From contig CM055092.1 of NCBI GenBank assembly GCA_029204225.1, positions 45,082,087-45,146,086 of the forward strand: a DNA stretch of 64,000 bases, read 5' to 3'. Origin of the DNA: Diphasiastrum complanatum (lineage: Eukaryota; Streptophyta; Lycopodiopsida; Lycopodiales; Lycopodiaceae). Shown one piece after another: positions 34,897 through 46,280 of the stretch. Under the pieces are notes generated by a model. That model made no database searches and was not told the origin of the DNA. It saw nothing but the letters and a program-made list of their open reading frames with translations. The first letter of the stretch is position 1. Each line of letters starts with the position of its first letter. A program made the translations under genes and the position numbers.

Positions 34897-37800
34897 CTCC
34901 CTCTTCAACATTGGATGCTAGTTTCAACATAGTCTTTGAGCACATTCCAAGATTAGATCTATGCATTAAATATAGGTCCTTTCCCAATGGTTTGGTGAAG
35001 ATATCAGCCACACACTCCTTTGAAGAGACATGTTGAAGCTCCACCTCTTTGGCAATGACTTGATCTCTCACAAAATGGTGAGCAATCTCAATGTGCTTGC
35101 TCCTTGCATGAAAAACAGGATTGCTTGCCAAGCTTTGGGCTGAAAGGTTATCACAAAGTATGATTGGAGTCTTCTCTGGTTCCAGCAAGTGAAGATCCAA
35201 TAACATCCTCTTGATCCAAAGAATCTCCTTGGTGCATGTTGTTAATGCCTTGTACTCGGCTTCGGTGGAAGATAGAGAGATAGTTGGTTGCTTCTTTGAT
35301 AGCCATGAGACCACTCCATCTCCAAGATAGATTGCAAAGGCACTTGTTGACTTCCTATCCATTTGATCACCTGCAAAATCTGAATCTGAAAATCCACAAA
35401 GGTTAGGTGTAGTACCTCCATACAAGATGCCAAAATCTCTAGATCCCGAGATGTATCTAAGTACTCTCTTTCCTAGCTTCCAATGAGCCTCACTAGGATC
35501 TTGCATAAATTGACTTAGTTTACCAACCACAAAGCTTAGATCAGGTCTTGTGATGGTTAACCATATAAGAGATCCTATTAGCTTTCTATAGAGAGTAATG
35601 TCCTTGAAGGATCTTTCATTACTTCTTGTAGTTAGCTTTACATTTGATTCCATAGGAGTAGAAACAACTTTACAATCTTCCATATGAAACCTTTTTAGAA
35701 TAGAGTTAACATACTTTTCTTGACATATGAATGTAGATTTAGAAGTTCTAATAATCTCTATTCCTAAGATATAATGAAGTTTACCAAGATCTTGAATTTC
35801 AAACTCTCTTTTGAGTGCCATCTTGATTTCATCTATATCTAGATTGTTACCACCACTTAAGATAATGTCATCAACATAGATCAAAAGTAAAGTGATATCA
35901 TTTTCATTCAATCTAAAGTAGAGAGAATGATCATACTCACTCATAACAAAGTTTTGAGAAAGTAAGAAGGAATTGAGCTTAGCATACCAACTCCTTGGTG
36001 CTTGCTTTAGCCCATACAAACTCTTTTGGAGATAGCACACATGATTAGGCTCATCATGTGAAACATAGCCCTCGGGTTGCTCCATGTAAATATCTTCTTC
36101 AAGATCACCATTCAAGAAGGCATTAGTAACATCCATTTGCCACATATCCCAATCATAAAGAGTTGCAAGAGAGATTAGGATTCGAATAGTTACCATCTTT
36201 GCCACGGGTGCAAAGGTCTCATCATAGTCAATACCATATTCTTGAGCATACCCCTTTGCCACCAACCTTGCCTTGTACTTGTTGATTGATCCATCTTGAT
36301 TTGTCTTGATCTTGAAGATCCACTTACAACCAATTGCCTTCTTGTCCTTTGGAAGCTTTACCAACCTCCATGTGTTGCTTTTGATGAGTGCTTGATGCTC
36401 ATGATCCATGGCTTGGATCCATTCCTTCTTTTGAATTGCTTCACCTACACAAGTTGGTTCATCAAAAGAGGTAAGAAAAGCAAGGTTAGAGTTGTCCACC
36501 ACTTGCTTTCCTTTTTCATCATAGGTTAGCCTTGATGGCTTAGCCCTTTGCCTTTGAGTCTTCCTTGAAGTTTGCTTTGGAGTGGCATCTCCATCTTCAT
36601 CCAAGACATCTTGCACATCATGATGATTAGTAGGCACATCAACATCAACATCAACAACATTGGAAACATTCTCTTCATGAAAGATGACATCCCTACTTAT
36701 GACAACTTTCTTTGTAGAAGGAATGTACACTTTGTAAGCCTTGCTTACTTCACTATAGCCAACAAACACACCCTTCTTTGATGAAGGATCTTCTTTAGTT
36801 CTATCATCAAGTGTGATATTGACAAAACATGTACATCCAAAGATCCTACAATGCTTGACACTCGGCCTTCTACCATAAAGAACCTCATGAGGAGTTTTAC
36901 CATCCAAGGAAGCACTTGTCCATCTATTACATAGATAGTTAGCACATGCTAAAGCTTCCCCCCAAAAAGACTTAGCAAGATTAGCATGTAGTCTCATTGC
37001 CTTGGCACATTCACAAAGGGTTCTATTCTTCCTCTCGGCCACTCCATTCTGTTGTGGAGTCCTAGGACTAGACATCTCCCTCTTAATCCCATGTGCTATA
37101 CAAAAGTCTTTGAACCTATTTGAGGTGTATTCCCCTCCATTATTAGATCTTAAGCATTTGATCTTTGTATTGAATTGGTTTTCCATTTCATTCTTGAACT
37201 TGACAAATGCAGCAAACACTTCATCCTTACTTTTAAGAAGATAGATCCAAGTATACCTACTAAAGTCATCAATGAAAGTTGCATACATCTTTGCCCCACC
37301 ATTGCTAGTTGTACTAGAAGAATGAATATCAGAATGCACAAGTTGAAAAGCTTCTTTAGATCTAGAAGTAGATCTAGAATAAGCAAGTCTATGAGATTTG
37401 GACAAGGCACAATGTTCACAAACACTATTGTTTGCAACAAGACTTTTAGGGAGACCAAGAACAAGCTCTTTCTTTGCCATTACCTCCAAAGATTTGAAGT
37501 TGGGATGGCCCAACCTCTTGTGCCAAACTTCTTGGTTTGTCAATTGCTCCCTAGCCATACATCCTTCATGATTAGAGATCACACATGCATCAAGCTTGAA
37601 AAGTTTACCATGCCTCCTACCTTGAGCAATCAAGGATCCACATTTACTTATCAAACATGCATCTCCAATGAACTCCACATCAAGTCCTTTGTCAATCATT
37701 TGACTTACACTAAGCAAATTCTTAGTGATTGAAGGAATGTACAAAACATTTTCAAGATTTGCTTTCCTATTTGTTGAAAGGGAAATAGGAATAGTGCCTA

Positions 37801-38845
37801 TGCCTTTGATGTCACATTGACCATCATTTGCAGTGTAGATGATGTTACCTTCTCCCTCATAAGACAATAAGGATGTAAAGTATTCCTTATGTCTTGTCAT
37901 GTGAGATGAGGCTCCACTATCAATCCACCAAGGATCATTATCATCTATGTTGGCTAACAAACTTGAAGTCATAACAAGTGATTCACATGTGTTATGTTCT
38001 TCCTCATCTATTGTAAGATTTCCTTGCCTCTCTCCTTGCTCTCTTTTCTTCTTATAACATTCATTTGCAAAATGACCTTTTATCCCACAATAAAAGCACT
38101 TGAACTTTGACTTATTGTTCTTAGTAGAAGAGGAAGAGGAAGAGTGATCATCATGATCAAAGTTACCACCTTTGGACCATTTCCCTTTGCCTTTACCTTT
38201 GCCCTTGAATTTGCCTTTTGTGAAGAAAGCCTCTTCACCTCCACCTTGCAAGGATGCACCATCAAGCTTTGATTGCAACCTATGTTCTTCAGCCAATAAG
38301 ATTTCTTGCAAGTCAACCACACTTGGCAAGACTCTTTGAATGGCAAAACTTTGCACAAGGTTAGCATGTTCATTTAGCAAACCATTCAACATAACTTGGA
38401 CTATTTCACCATCTTTTATGTTCTCATCAATGCATGCTAAATCATCACTTAGGGACTTAACTCTCAAGATAAATGCATGAGCACTTTCACCCTCTCTTTG
38501 CCTACTAGAAAATATTTGTCTCCTTAGGGTCAATACCCTAGATGTGGACTTTGATTCAAAGAGCTTCTTTAAGGCATTCCATGCCTCACTTGCACTTTGA
38601 CACTTTCCAACTTCCTTGAGAAGTTCATTTGTAACATTCATTTTAATGATATGAAGAGCCCTTTTGGCCTTCTTATCAAACCTTTGTTGCTCTTGAAGTG
38701 TGAGAGGTCTCTCTTCAATTTCTGCAACTATGTCCATGAGTTCATTCAACTCAAGTAAGGACTCCATCCTCACTTTCCAAGTAGAGTAGTTTGATGAACT
38801 CAACCTTTCACTAGACTCTAGCATGATCCCACCATTGGAAGCCAT
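34892..38845 (-). CDS. Copia gag-pol polyprotein of element C, 1317 residues
   Basis: A full-length single-frame Copia polyprotein. Order: capsid (UBN2 type, residues 1-230); zinc knuckle CFYCGIKGHFANEC (250-263); protease DSGASSHM (309); LWHKRLGHPN; integrase core with HSDIHSS, RSNNGGEY and, 36 residues on, the Glu of NGVAERKNR; RT with CKWIFKIKTNQDGS, MDVTNAFLNGDLEEDIYM and YVDDIILSG (990); RNase H with SDSDFAGDQMDRKSTSAF, STEAEYKAL and ARSKHIEIAHHFV. The product would form a virus-like particle, copy the RNA and integrate the cDNA. Odd: the second acidic residue of the integrase D,D35E triad is Asn (codon AAT at 37142-37144, residue 568), where A, D and E all have Asp. Integration by its own enzyme is therefore doubtful despite the intact frame. 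The start MASNGGIMLESS agrees with D. Confidence 0.95.
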   Translation of the reverse strand: MASNGGIMLESSERLSSSNYSTWKVRMESLLELNELMDIVAEIEERPLTLQEQQRFDKKAKRALHIIKMNVTNELLKEVGKCQSASEAWNALKKLFESKSTSRVLTLRRQIFSSRQREGESAHAFILRVKSLSDDLACIDENIKDGEIVQVMLNGLLNEHANLVQSFAIQRVLPSVVDLQEILLAEEHRLQSKLDGASLQGGGEEAFFTKGKFKGKGKGKGKWSKGGNFDHDDHSSSSSSTKNNKSKFKCFYCGIKGHFANECYKKKREQGERQGNLTIDEEEHNTCESLVMTSSLLANIDDNDPWWIDSGASSHMTRHKEYFTSLLSYEGEGNIIYTANDGQCDIKGIGTIPISLSTNRKANLENVLYIPSITKNLLSVSQMIDKGLDVEFIGDACLISKCGSLIAQGRRHGKLFKLDACVISNHEGCMAREQLTNQEVWHKRLGHPNFKSLEVMAKKELVLGLPKSLVANNSVCEHCALSKSHRLAYSRSTSRSKEAFQLVHSDIHSSSTTSNGGAKMYATFIDDFSRYTWIYLLKSKDEVFAAFVKFKNEMENQFNTKIKCLRSNNGGEYTSNRFKDFCIAHGIKREMSSPRTPQQNGVAERKNRTLCECAKAMRLHANLAKSFWGEALACANYLCNRWTSASLDGKTPHEVLYGRRPSVKHCRIFGCTCFVNITLDDRTKEDPSSKKGVFVGYSEVSKAYKVYIPSTKKVVISRDVIFHEENVSNVVDVDVDVPTNHHDVQDVLDEDGDATPKQTSRKTQRQRAKPSRLTYDEKGKQVVDNSNLAFLTSFDEPTCVGEAIQKKEWIQAMDHEHQALIKSNTWRLVKLPKDKKAIGCKWIFKIKTNQDGSINKYKARLVAKGYAQEYGIDYDETFAPVAKMVTIRILISLATLYDWDMWQMDVTNAFLNGDLEEDIYMEQPEGYVSHDEPNHVCYLQKSLYGLKQAPRSWYAKLNSFLLSQNFVMSEYDHSLYFRLNENDITLLLIYVDDIILSGGNNLDIDEIKMALKREFEIQDLGKLHYILGIEIIRTSKSTFICQEKYVNSILKRFHMEDCKVVSTPMESNVKLTTRSNERSFKDITLYRKLIGSLIWLTITRPDLSFVVGKLSQFMQDPSEAHWKLGKRVLRYISGSRDFGILYGGTTPNLCGFSDSDFAGDQMDRKSTSAFAIYLGDGVVSWLSKKQPTISLSSTEAEYKALTTCTKEILWIKRMLLDLHLLEPEKTPIILCDNLSAQSLASNPVFHARSKHIEIAHHFVRDQVIAKEVELQHVSSKECVADIFTKPLGKDLYLMHRSNLGMCSKTMLKLASNVEEGV

Positions 38846-39056
38846 GATTCTAATGTTTCTTCAACTTTTAGGTTCTGTCCTAAAGCACTTAGCACTCACT
38901 TTTCTCTCAACAAATGATAGATAAAGAGATCTATGAAGATTTAGGACCCTAAAACACTTCTATCTTGAACCTAGATGGTTTCCAAGCATAGAAAGGAAGA
39001 TTGAAACACATGCAACACTTTGCACACACTAAGAATGGATTACAAAATCAAACCAA

Positions 39057-39535
39057 CCTGAACACACTCTTGCTTAAGCTCTCAAACTTTCCAGCAAGTG
39101 ACCAAATCAAGTTATGGTGTGAAGAGTTACTTGCATTCTTAGAAAATACCCAAAACTAGGATGCCAAGATTACCTAGTAATGAACAAACTTGATCAACAT
39201 ATGATCAACACACTAAGATATTGATTCAACCTGTAAAACCACATGTAAACCACACTTCTAAAAGTTTATAAACTCCAGCAAGTGATAAATACAAGATTTA
39301 GAGGTGAATGAATGAGCACACTTAGTGAATCACAAGACTAGCTTCACTATCTTGTCAAATCTTGGTGTTTAGATGTAGATCTAAGATCACTTCACATGAG
39401 AATGTTCCTCAACCTGTTAAGAACCTGAAAACACACTTGCATAATGGTTAACACCTTCCAGCAAATGCTCCAATCAAATTACATAAGGAGAGTTACTTAC
39501 ATGCTCAACAAAGTACACCAAAATTTATGCCAAAA
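39057..39535 (-). repeat. direct repeats in the leader of element C
   Basis: Three units, starting near 39057, 39229 and 39411, share CAACCTG, ACACACTTGC, TTCCAGCAA(G/A)TG and GAGTTACTT(G/A)CAT at a spacing of 172-182 bases. At 39660-39720 a smaller tandem repeat of CATCCACTTAAGGAGA follows. The plus-strand open frame over that stretch is an artefact. Confidence 0.7.
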
Positions 39536-40017
39536 TTGATGACAATCTTTACAATATGCTCTTCACAATGGAGCTTACAATATGTTCACCCAAAAAAGGG
39601 GATCTTTCATCCAAATGGGAGCTTTGCTCAGCCTTTAGGAGAATTACAACTCACTCAAAAGAGCATTTGTCATCCACTTAAGGAGAAGTTTCATCCACTT
39701 AAGGAGAGTGTTCATCCAAGAATGGAGATTGTCAACAATAGGATTGAAAAGAACATTGTTAGTATTGAATATGCACAAGCCTCACAATCACAAATGATTA
39801 GGTGTTATGATCTGATCCAAAATAGTTTCTTTTCAGCCTCTGATCTTCAATAGACCTGAAATATGCTTTTGATCCACAAGTTCAACTCACAAAACAAAGG
39901 TTAGTAAGATTTGATCAACAAAGCAATGCAAAATCATGCTAGAACTTGATCAAACATCCAAATATCACCAAAAATGGAATACTTACTGTAAATAGAAGCC
40001 AACCAGTTCTGATACCA

Positions 40018-40672
40018 TGTGAAAAATACAGATCCTAACTGGATCTAAACTCCAAGATCATTGGCTTGAATGCTTGCACTCCAAACTACATAAGCTAGGA
40101 ATTGGCAACACATTCTATGCTACCTAGAATGCAAAGAACTTGATCAAAAAGCATTTATCACAAATGGAAACTTCCATAAACATCAAGTGCGGCCCAAAAT
40201 AGCATTATACAGTCCATAATACATCAGCCTATCACTTTTGGAAAGCACCTAAGATCATACACAATAGCTTGAAGACAATACACACAACAATGCTCTCAAT
40301 GGAGGAAGAAACAATGACAATGATCTATTGATCTCAATGAAGCATACAAAAGGTTTCTCCAACCTGTTCTCCACGACTTCCCTACTATTTATGGATGAGG
40401 AAGATGACTCTCTCTCCTCTCTCTAGAAGATACTTGACCCTAGATATTCCCTATATAGGAAAAATAGCTAAAAATGGCTTATATGACCAAAATACATCAA
40501 AATGGTCTCATTTTGAAGGGTATGAAGTTTGACACTTCATCATACTGAAAAAATACAGTAAATAAAAACATTGTGGCCTGGTTCACACGTGCAAAACTCC
40601 AGAACCAAAACTATTTACAATTTTAGCCAATTTAGGCCTCAAACTAGCTAGGAAATGTTGACAATTTTCACA
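40018..40672 (-). repeat. 5' LTR of element C
   Basis: 655 bases. The palindrome of the other LTR is altered here to TTCACACGTGCAAA (40582-40595). Confidence 0.95.
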
Positions 40673-40673
40673 T

Positions 40674-41564
40674 TCTATAGGGGAGTGCGGGTTGCGACTC
40701 AGTGCGAGCTCCAACCAAGTCTCAGCCTCCCTGGCTGGAATGTTGTCCTGGCACTCGCCTTGGCATGCCAGCGCCTCAGAGACTAGGGTCGGTCACACAC
40801 TTGAAATGTAACCTTCTTAGATTTATCAATAAAGTGGGATTTTCCTCAAACTGACTCTGATTACCCTCTGGGTTTCAGTGTTCGGTAAAAGCGCTAGTTG
40901 TAAGGCCGCTTCACACTTTTTTATTGGCACATAGCTGAGGTTTGTTGTTGTAAAGCTACCTTTACAAGCTTTACTTCCGAGGCCATCGGCGCCAGCTATG
41001 TCCCCGGCGCCAGCAGCGCCCCTGCTGCTCCCGGCGCCACTGTGACCAGAATCCAGTCGGCGCCAAGTTCTTATGGCTGAAAATCTTTGATCGGTTCTAG
41101 CGGAGTCCAAAGAGCTCAGATCGATGTGCAATCACCTCACACGATCTAGGCATGATTAAAGGAAGCCTAGGGATCAATAAATTCTAGAGAGAGAAAATGA
41201 CTTTCTAGAAAGAGAAAATCCTAGAGAGAGAAAAATGTGCTTTACCAGTTTGGGTAGAGTGCTTGGTATGAGGGGGGGTGCCGAATCACACCAATACTAT
41301 AGGGGAGTGCGGGTTGCGACTCAGGACGAGCTCCAACCAAGTCTCAGCCTCCCTTGCTGGAATGTTGTCATGGCTCTCGCCTTGGCATGCTAGTGCCCCG
41401 GAGACTAGGGTCAGTCACACACATGAAATGTAACCTTCTCAGATTTTTCAATAAAGTGGGATTTTCCTGAAACTGACTATGATTACCTTCTAAGTTTCAG
41501 TGTTCGGTAAAAGCGCCAGTTGTAAGGCCGCTTTCAAAATTTTTAACTTGGCACATAGCTGAGG
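40674..41564 (+). mobile_element. TRIM-like miniature LTR element
   Basis: Two direct copies of about 270-285 bases (40675-40940 and 41279-41564) share a TATA-like ACTATAGGGG, CTCAGCCTCCC.TGCTGG, a polyadenylation-type AATAAAGTGGG and GGCACATAGCTGAGG. A G run (GAGGGGGG) directly before TGCCGAATCACACC at 41279 looks like a polypurine tract and sets the LTR start. The internal part is only about 340 bases, has no enzyme domains, and contains several CCGGCGCCA words. The first copy lacks its initial 17 bases, exactly where element C ends. Confidence 0.6.
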
Positions 41565-41739
41565 GTCATATCCCGGGACGCCAGCGGTATGCCGTCGGGA
41601 CCATTCGGTCCGTGGCACCAGCGGTATGCTGTCGGGACCATTTGGTCCAGGAATTGGTTGTTTCCATATATGTCGCGGCTTGTGGTTCTGAGTGTTCCTT
41701 GCATGAACGTGAATGGGTTAAGCTCTTGGGGAACGGGCT

Positions 41740-42060
41740 CTAACGTGTCGGCTGAGTTGGATGGCTTGCTTGGGTGGATGTTACCTGTTTATGGCTGTCC
41801 AGTCTGGCGTGGCGCCAGATTGGCTTCCAGCGCTCGTGACGAAGCTTTCAGTTGGTTAAGTCTGATGTAAGTCAGACCGCTTGCTTGAAATGGATGTTAC
41901 TCGTTTGTAACGAAGCTTCGAGTTGGTTAAGTTTGATGTATGTCGGGCGGCTTGCTTGGAGGGAAGTCACCCACATCGGGACCCCCGATCTGGCATGGCG
42001 CTAGGTTGGATCTCAATGTTGATTTCTGGAACTTCAAGTTGGTTAAGTTTGATCGTTGTT
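41740..42060 (+). repeat. imperfect tandem repeats with GTTGGTTAAGT..GATGTA
   Basis: Three units contain GAAGCTT(T/C)(C/G)AGTTGGTTAAGT, CGGCTTGCTTGG(A/G) and (T/G)ATCTGGC(G/A)TGGCGC at a spacing of about 90-110 bases. No gene is recognised in 41565-42650. Confidence 0.55.
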
Positions 42061-42249
42061 GGCGAGTTGGCTGCTTGTATGTCAAGTGGGTTTGGATGGC
42101 AAGAGTTGAAGGCTGGGAAGCTAAGTCGTGGTTCCCGGCTCCCTTTGAGATGCCTGCGCTACATGTGGTATGAGAGCCGATTGGCCGGTCAGCTATGCGG
42201 ATCTCATGGAAATGGCCACAGTTTGGGGTTCATCAAGACAACTGTTGTG

Positions 42250-42658
42250 CAAGGTGCTGCCCACAGTGTAAGCATGGGTGCGTCCACGGTCGGGGTGGTT
42301 GGCAGGACGGGGGCTTGATGAGTCAAAGTGCTGCCCTTGAGGTGTAAGCACGGTCAGTTTCCGCGGTTCGAGCCTGGCGCCGTCTTCACGTAGGATAGAT
42401 GAGACAATGTGCTGCCATTAGAATGGTGTAAGCACGGTCTGTGCCTCGTGGGATGCGGGGTGACATATTCGCGAAGGCCACTATTCATTTAGCTATAAGG
42501 GCTATCGACCAAATTTGGTGGGGGCGTTCCTGAGGCAATGTGCTGCCTAACGGTGAAAGCACGGGTGCGTCCACGATTTGGGTGGTATGCTGCCGATCGT
42601 TTAGCTATAAGGGCTATCGACTAAATTTGGTAGGGGCGTTACTGAGGCAATGTGCTGC
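42250..42658 (+). repeat. tandem array of GTGCTGCC...GGTGTAAGCACGG units
   Basis: Units start at about 42253, 42327, 42407, 42538 and 42650 (spacing 74-131 bases), each with (A/C)A(A/G)TGTGCTGCC followed by GTGTAAGCA(C/T)GG. The last unit runs into the Gypsy tail at 42657. Confidence 0.75.
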
Positions 42659-42896
42659 ACTCACTTCCGTCTTGTATGTTGAGCTATGGAAAACCCATAA
42701 CTTTCTCTAGGGTATGCTCCATTACTACAAATCCATGCCCTTCTTGAACAAATTATGGTGGCAAATGATGGAGGGCATCGGCACGACAATCTACCACTCC
42801 CGATAGCAACAGTCTCGCCTCCAAGAAGCACAAAAGATCCAAGACGAAAAGGCGTTGATTGGTGTGGGACCACCAATCCAATAAGGAGGGGGATAA

Positions 42897-43707
42897 TGTT
42901 AGCAACTGTGCTAACATAGAGAAAATAAAAAAATAATAATAAAACTCTGTGGCATGTGTTTTGCAAGACCACGTATGAGTATCTGTCAATAAACTTCAAG
43001 CCATGGCATGTGTTTTGTAAGTCCATGAGTAGAAGCTTAAATAATAATAAAATAGCTTAAACTTAGATTTAGAACTTAGACTTAGGAAATTTAAGATTAG
43101 AAATACTTTATCTTAAGTATTCCTAAGTTAAGAAATTTGAAGTTCTAGATCCTAAGTTAGAAGTTTTTGAAAAGCTAGAAACAGATTAGTCCCATAAGTT
43201 AGTAGACACTTATGGAAGACCCTCCTTGCCATAAAAGGAGAGGTATTTGCATTGTAACCAACACTTTTGAGATTGAGCTATCTTGCTCTCTATTTTGGAG
43301 AATTATCATTCTATGTCATTTGTGTTCCCTTTGGAAAGGTGCATAGCTTGAGGGGCCTCCTCTTGCCTCCTTTTCATCGGTTTATTGTGGCATGTTCTTT
43401 ATTGCTTATTTGCTTAATATTAGCCCCAATATTATTTTATTACCCTTTGGGTGTTAAGTAGAATTTAGATTAAACACCTTGCTAGTTGGGTAAGCCTTAG
43501 CAAGGGTTTGTATTTTGTCACCTTAGATAGTTTCATTTTCGTTTTGAGCACTAGTTGGGTAAGCCTTAGTGTTTCCGTCATTACTTCTTAGTTTCACATT
43601 TCTGTTTGAACCTTGGTAGAAACTTAAAAAGTGGACAAATCTCTACATCACTATACTACACTTGTAAGCATATCTAGCCACCGCACACACTAGAAATACT
43701 TCCAACA
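42897..43707 (+). repeat. LTR 1 of element F
   Basis: Starts TGTTAGCAACTGTGCTAACA and ends TACTTCCAACA, followed by T and TGGCGTCGTTGTC. Inside are two copies of CTAGTTGGGTAAGCCTTAG. The start can form a short hairpin (TGTTAGCA...TGCTAACA). Confidence 0.9.
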
Positions 43708-44565
43708 TTGGCGTCGTTGTCACTTTTTAAGTATTTTTCTACCTAGCTTCTTCTCCTTTTTCTTTTGTTTTTTGCTTCCGTGTTGTATGTTTGCTTGTGT
43801 GCTTATCTCTATCTACCAACAAATAGCACGCGTTGTCTCTCCAGGTCCTACACGAGCTGCGGAGCAACTTCTCAAACCGGGGGGAAGCAACAAAGGAGTC
43901 AACTTAGGATTTTCTTCAAAAGAAGTGACCCAAGTGACCTTTTTCACAACCAAAAAGGTATACCAGAATTCGCCACTCTGTCTGCAGCCATAACAGACAT
44001 TGATCTTTCATTTTATCACCTCCACGAATTCTGACCACAGTTTGATTTTGAGAAAACAGCCTGATATACTGTCAAAGTCTCTTATTTCTCATCAAAATCC
44101 TTGTCCTAGAATTTGCCGACTTCACTGATGCTAGATCTCATTAAGATCAGTCCTTCAGCAGCTCCGCGAATTCTATCTCACAGATTTTGCCCGTTTTTTA
44201 GTCAGAACATCACATTTTTTTCTATATTCCCTATTTGTCAGTCAAACCTCTCTGTTAGAATTCGCCATCCAGCCTAAGAATTTGTCCTCACAGAGCATGA
44301 TTTTTCTGTACTATCCGCGATTTCTGAAACGCCAAATTTTTTTCCCGAAAATCTAAAAAAAAATACTATTCTGACATTTAGAAACCTTTTTTTAGAATTT
44401 GCGAGTATTACAGTTAGATTTATCTGCCCCTCCACAATTTTTCAGCATGTCCGCAAATTCTATAACAGTCAGAAAGACCAATTTTTGTCCTACACTATCC
44501 ATTCTGCAAGCAAACTGCCCTTTTTGTCAAGTACAGTCCTGCCCTGCTCATCTATATTCTACATC

Positions 44566-45983
44566 ATGTCTCACGACTGTGCTGAATCTTCTAATCCGAC
44601 TCCTCCACGAATAGAATGAAGAATTCCACGTATCGATGCACCAAAGTACGATGGCGAATCTGACCCAGTCTGATTTCTCCAAGACTTTGATAATGCATGT
44701 CATTTTTATGGAGATACTTCTGAAACTGAAAAGCTTCGTCTATTTTACATGGTACTCTATGGCACCGCCAAGGAGTGGTACTTGAATCTCAAAGCTCCTG
44801 ATCTTGCTTCTTGGACCATCCTCAAGGACACTCTCATCAAGCGTTTCAAACCATCCAAACTGACTCAGAGCCCGTTCATTCAAATTACTCATATAAAGAT
44901 GCGTCGAGAAGAGTCTGTTTGAAACTACATTGAGCTTTTTAAACGTCTCAAAGTAGAATGTGTTGATGAAAATATCACTGAACGAACGGCCATAAAAATA
45001 TTTTTAGTTGGATTGCCAAAAAACATCCACCGTGGACTCAAACCAATTGACCTTTATGATCAACTTAAAGATGTGATGACTGATGCTATCTGTGAAGAAG
45101 ACGAAGGTTCTGACGATGACTTGACCATTGTGAAAAAAAATCTAAGAAATCTGATAATATTGCTCAATATTCTGAACTTCTACATCAAATGAAAACCTGG
45201 CAAAAAGCTCAACAATCTCATATGGATAAACTCGTTGCTGATTTCCAAAACGCCATGAAGCAAATTGCTGAGAAATCCTTTCCAGCAAGGAAAAATGTCT
45301 GGTGTCCAATCTGCTCACAGCATCACACTGCTAATGAATGCCCTCAACTATGAAATCATTTCCCAGTAGCCACCAGACCAACCATCTATCGAGCTTATCG
45401 CCTGTACCCGCCACAACAACCTCTGCCACAACCAGGGGTTTACCAACCATGACCACCTGCACCAAATCAATACCCATCCCCACGTCAACAGTTTGTTGTT
45501 AACCAACCTGCCCCACAAAATGCTATCCATTATCTTGATCCGAATACCATCGATCCGGCCACCTACTATGTGGAAGATAATACTCAACTGCAATACTCTA
45601 CTGAAACGGTTGTTTATTATACCTATGATTCTAATGCTCAACCGGTGGATCCCAATGCCCAAGCTTACAACCCAAACCAAGTTGTCTTTGCCGCACATCA
45701 ACTACCCACAATACAAGGATGCTTTATCTGTGCAGGTAAACATCCTAGTATTCGTTGTCCAGATAAACTCCGCTTTCCTCTGGATTGTAAAAACTGTGGT
45801 ATTGAACATCACGTGAAGGACTGCCCATCCCGATCTAAGCCAACCACTCTTGCCTGTTCAGTGCAAGTAGAAACCTTACCAATCGAAACACATCCTGCTT
45901 GGGTCTTGACTCGGGCACAAACCCAACGCCAACCCTACACTTGCACCCAGCAAAACTCAACCGCAGGCGGTTTCTCCAAGTGA
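44566..45983 (+). pseudogene. gag of element F, copy 1
   Basis: Same content as copy 2 (47950-49392). It has ATG at 44566, in-frame TGA at 44617, 44671 and 44920, then a frame-breaking deletion of 25 bases around 45122 relative to copy 2. Zinc-knuckle cysteines CPICSQHHTANEC and CKNCGIEHHVKDC are still readable. It is truncated at 46006. Confidence 0.85.
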
Positions 45984-46006
45984 TGATTCAACCCCCAATA
46001 GTTTAT

Positions 46007-46040
46007 TCTCACCAACGTTGCAAGGCGCTATTATTGCGCT
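46007..46040 (+). other. junction sequence replacing pol in element F
   Basis: About 34 bases (AACGTTGCAAGGCGCTATTA...) join gag to the 3' tail. The following GCTGCACTCAC is shared with the boundary at 42654, consistent with joining at short homology. Confidence 0.6.
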
Positions 46041-46280
46041 GCACTCACTTCCGTCTTGTATGTTGAGCTATGGAAAACCCATAACTTTCTCTAGGGTATG
46101 CTCCATTACTACAAATCCATGCCCTTCTTGAACAAATTATGGTGGCAAATGATGGAGGGCATCGGCACGACAATCTACCACTCCCGATAGCAACAGTCTC
46201 GCCTCCAAGAAGCACAAAAGATCCAAGACGAAAAGGCGTTGATTGGTGTGGGACCACCAATCCAATAAGGAGGGGGATAA

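Larger units (their letters stand above)
34242..40672 (-). mobile_element. Copia LTR retrotransposon C, young, full length
   Basis: Two 655-base LTRs differ at about six positions (about 99%). The primer site TGGTATCAGAACTGG, read on the minus strand, adjoins the right LTR (40003-40017). One uninterrupted gag-pol frame occupies 34892-38845, and a leader of about 1.2 kb contains direct repeats. Its stop codon TGA lies in the first bases of the 3' LTR. The flanks do not form a target duplication (AAGGA on the left, TTCTA on the right) and belong to different repeats, so a rearrangement followed or accompanied insertion. Confidence 0.95.

Noticed and set aside
39527-39853. 108-codon plus-strand frame with HPLKE repeats
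   Set aside because: Antisense to the leader of element C and built on a small tandem repeat.
40826-41131. Minus-strand frame with Ala/Gly-rich segment
   Set aside because: Lies across the TRIM LTR and its GGCGCC-rich core; composition explains it.
41580-42320. Plus-strand frames of 77-131 codons
   Set aside because: Fall in imperfect tandem repeats, with no conserved motif.
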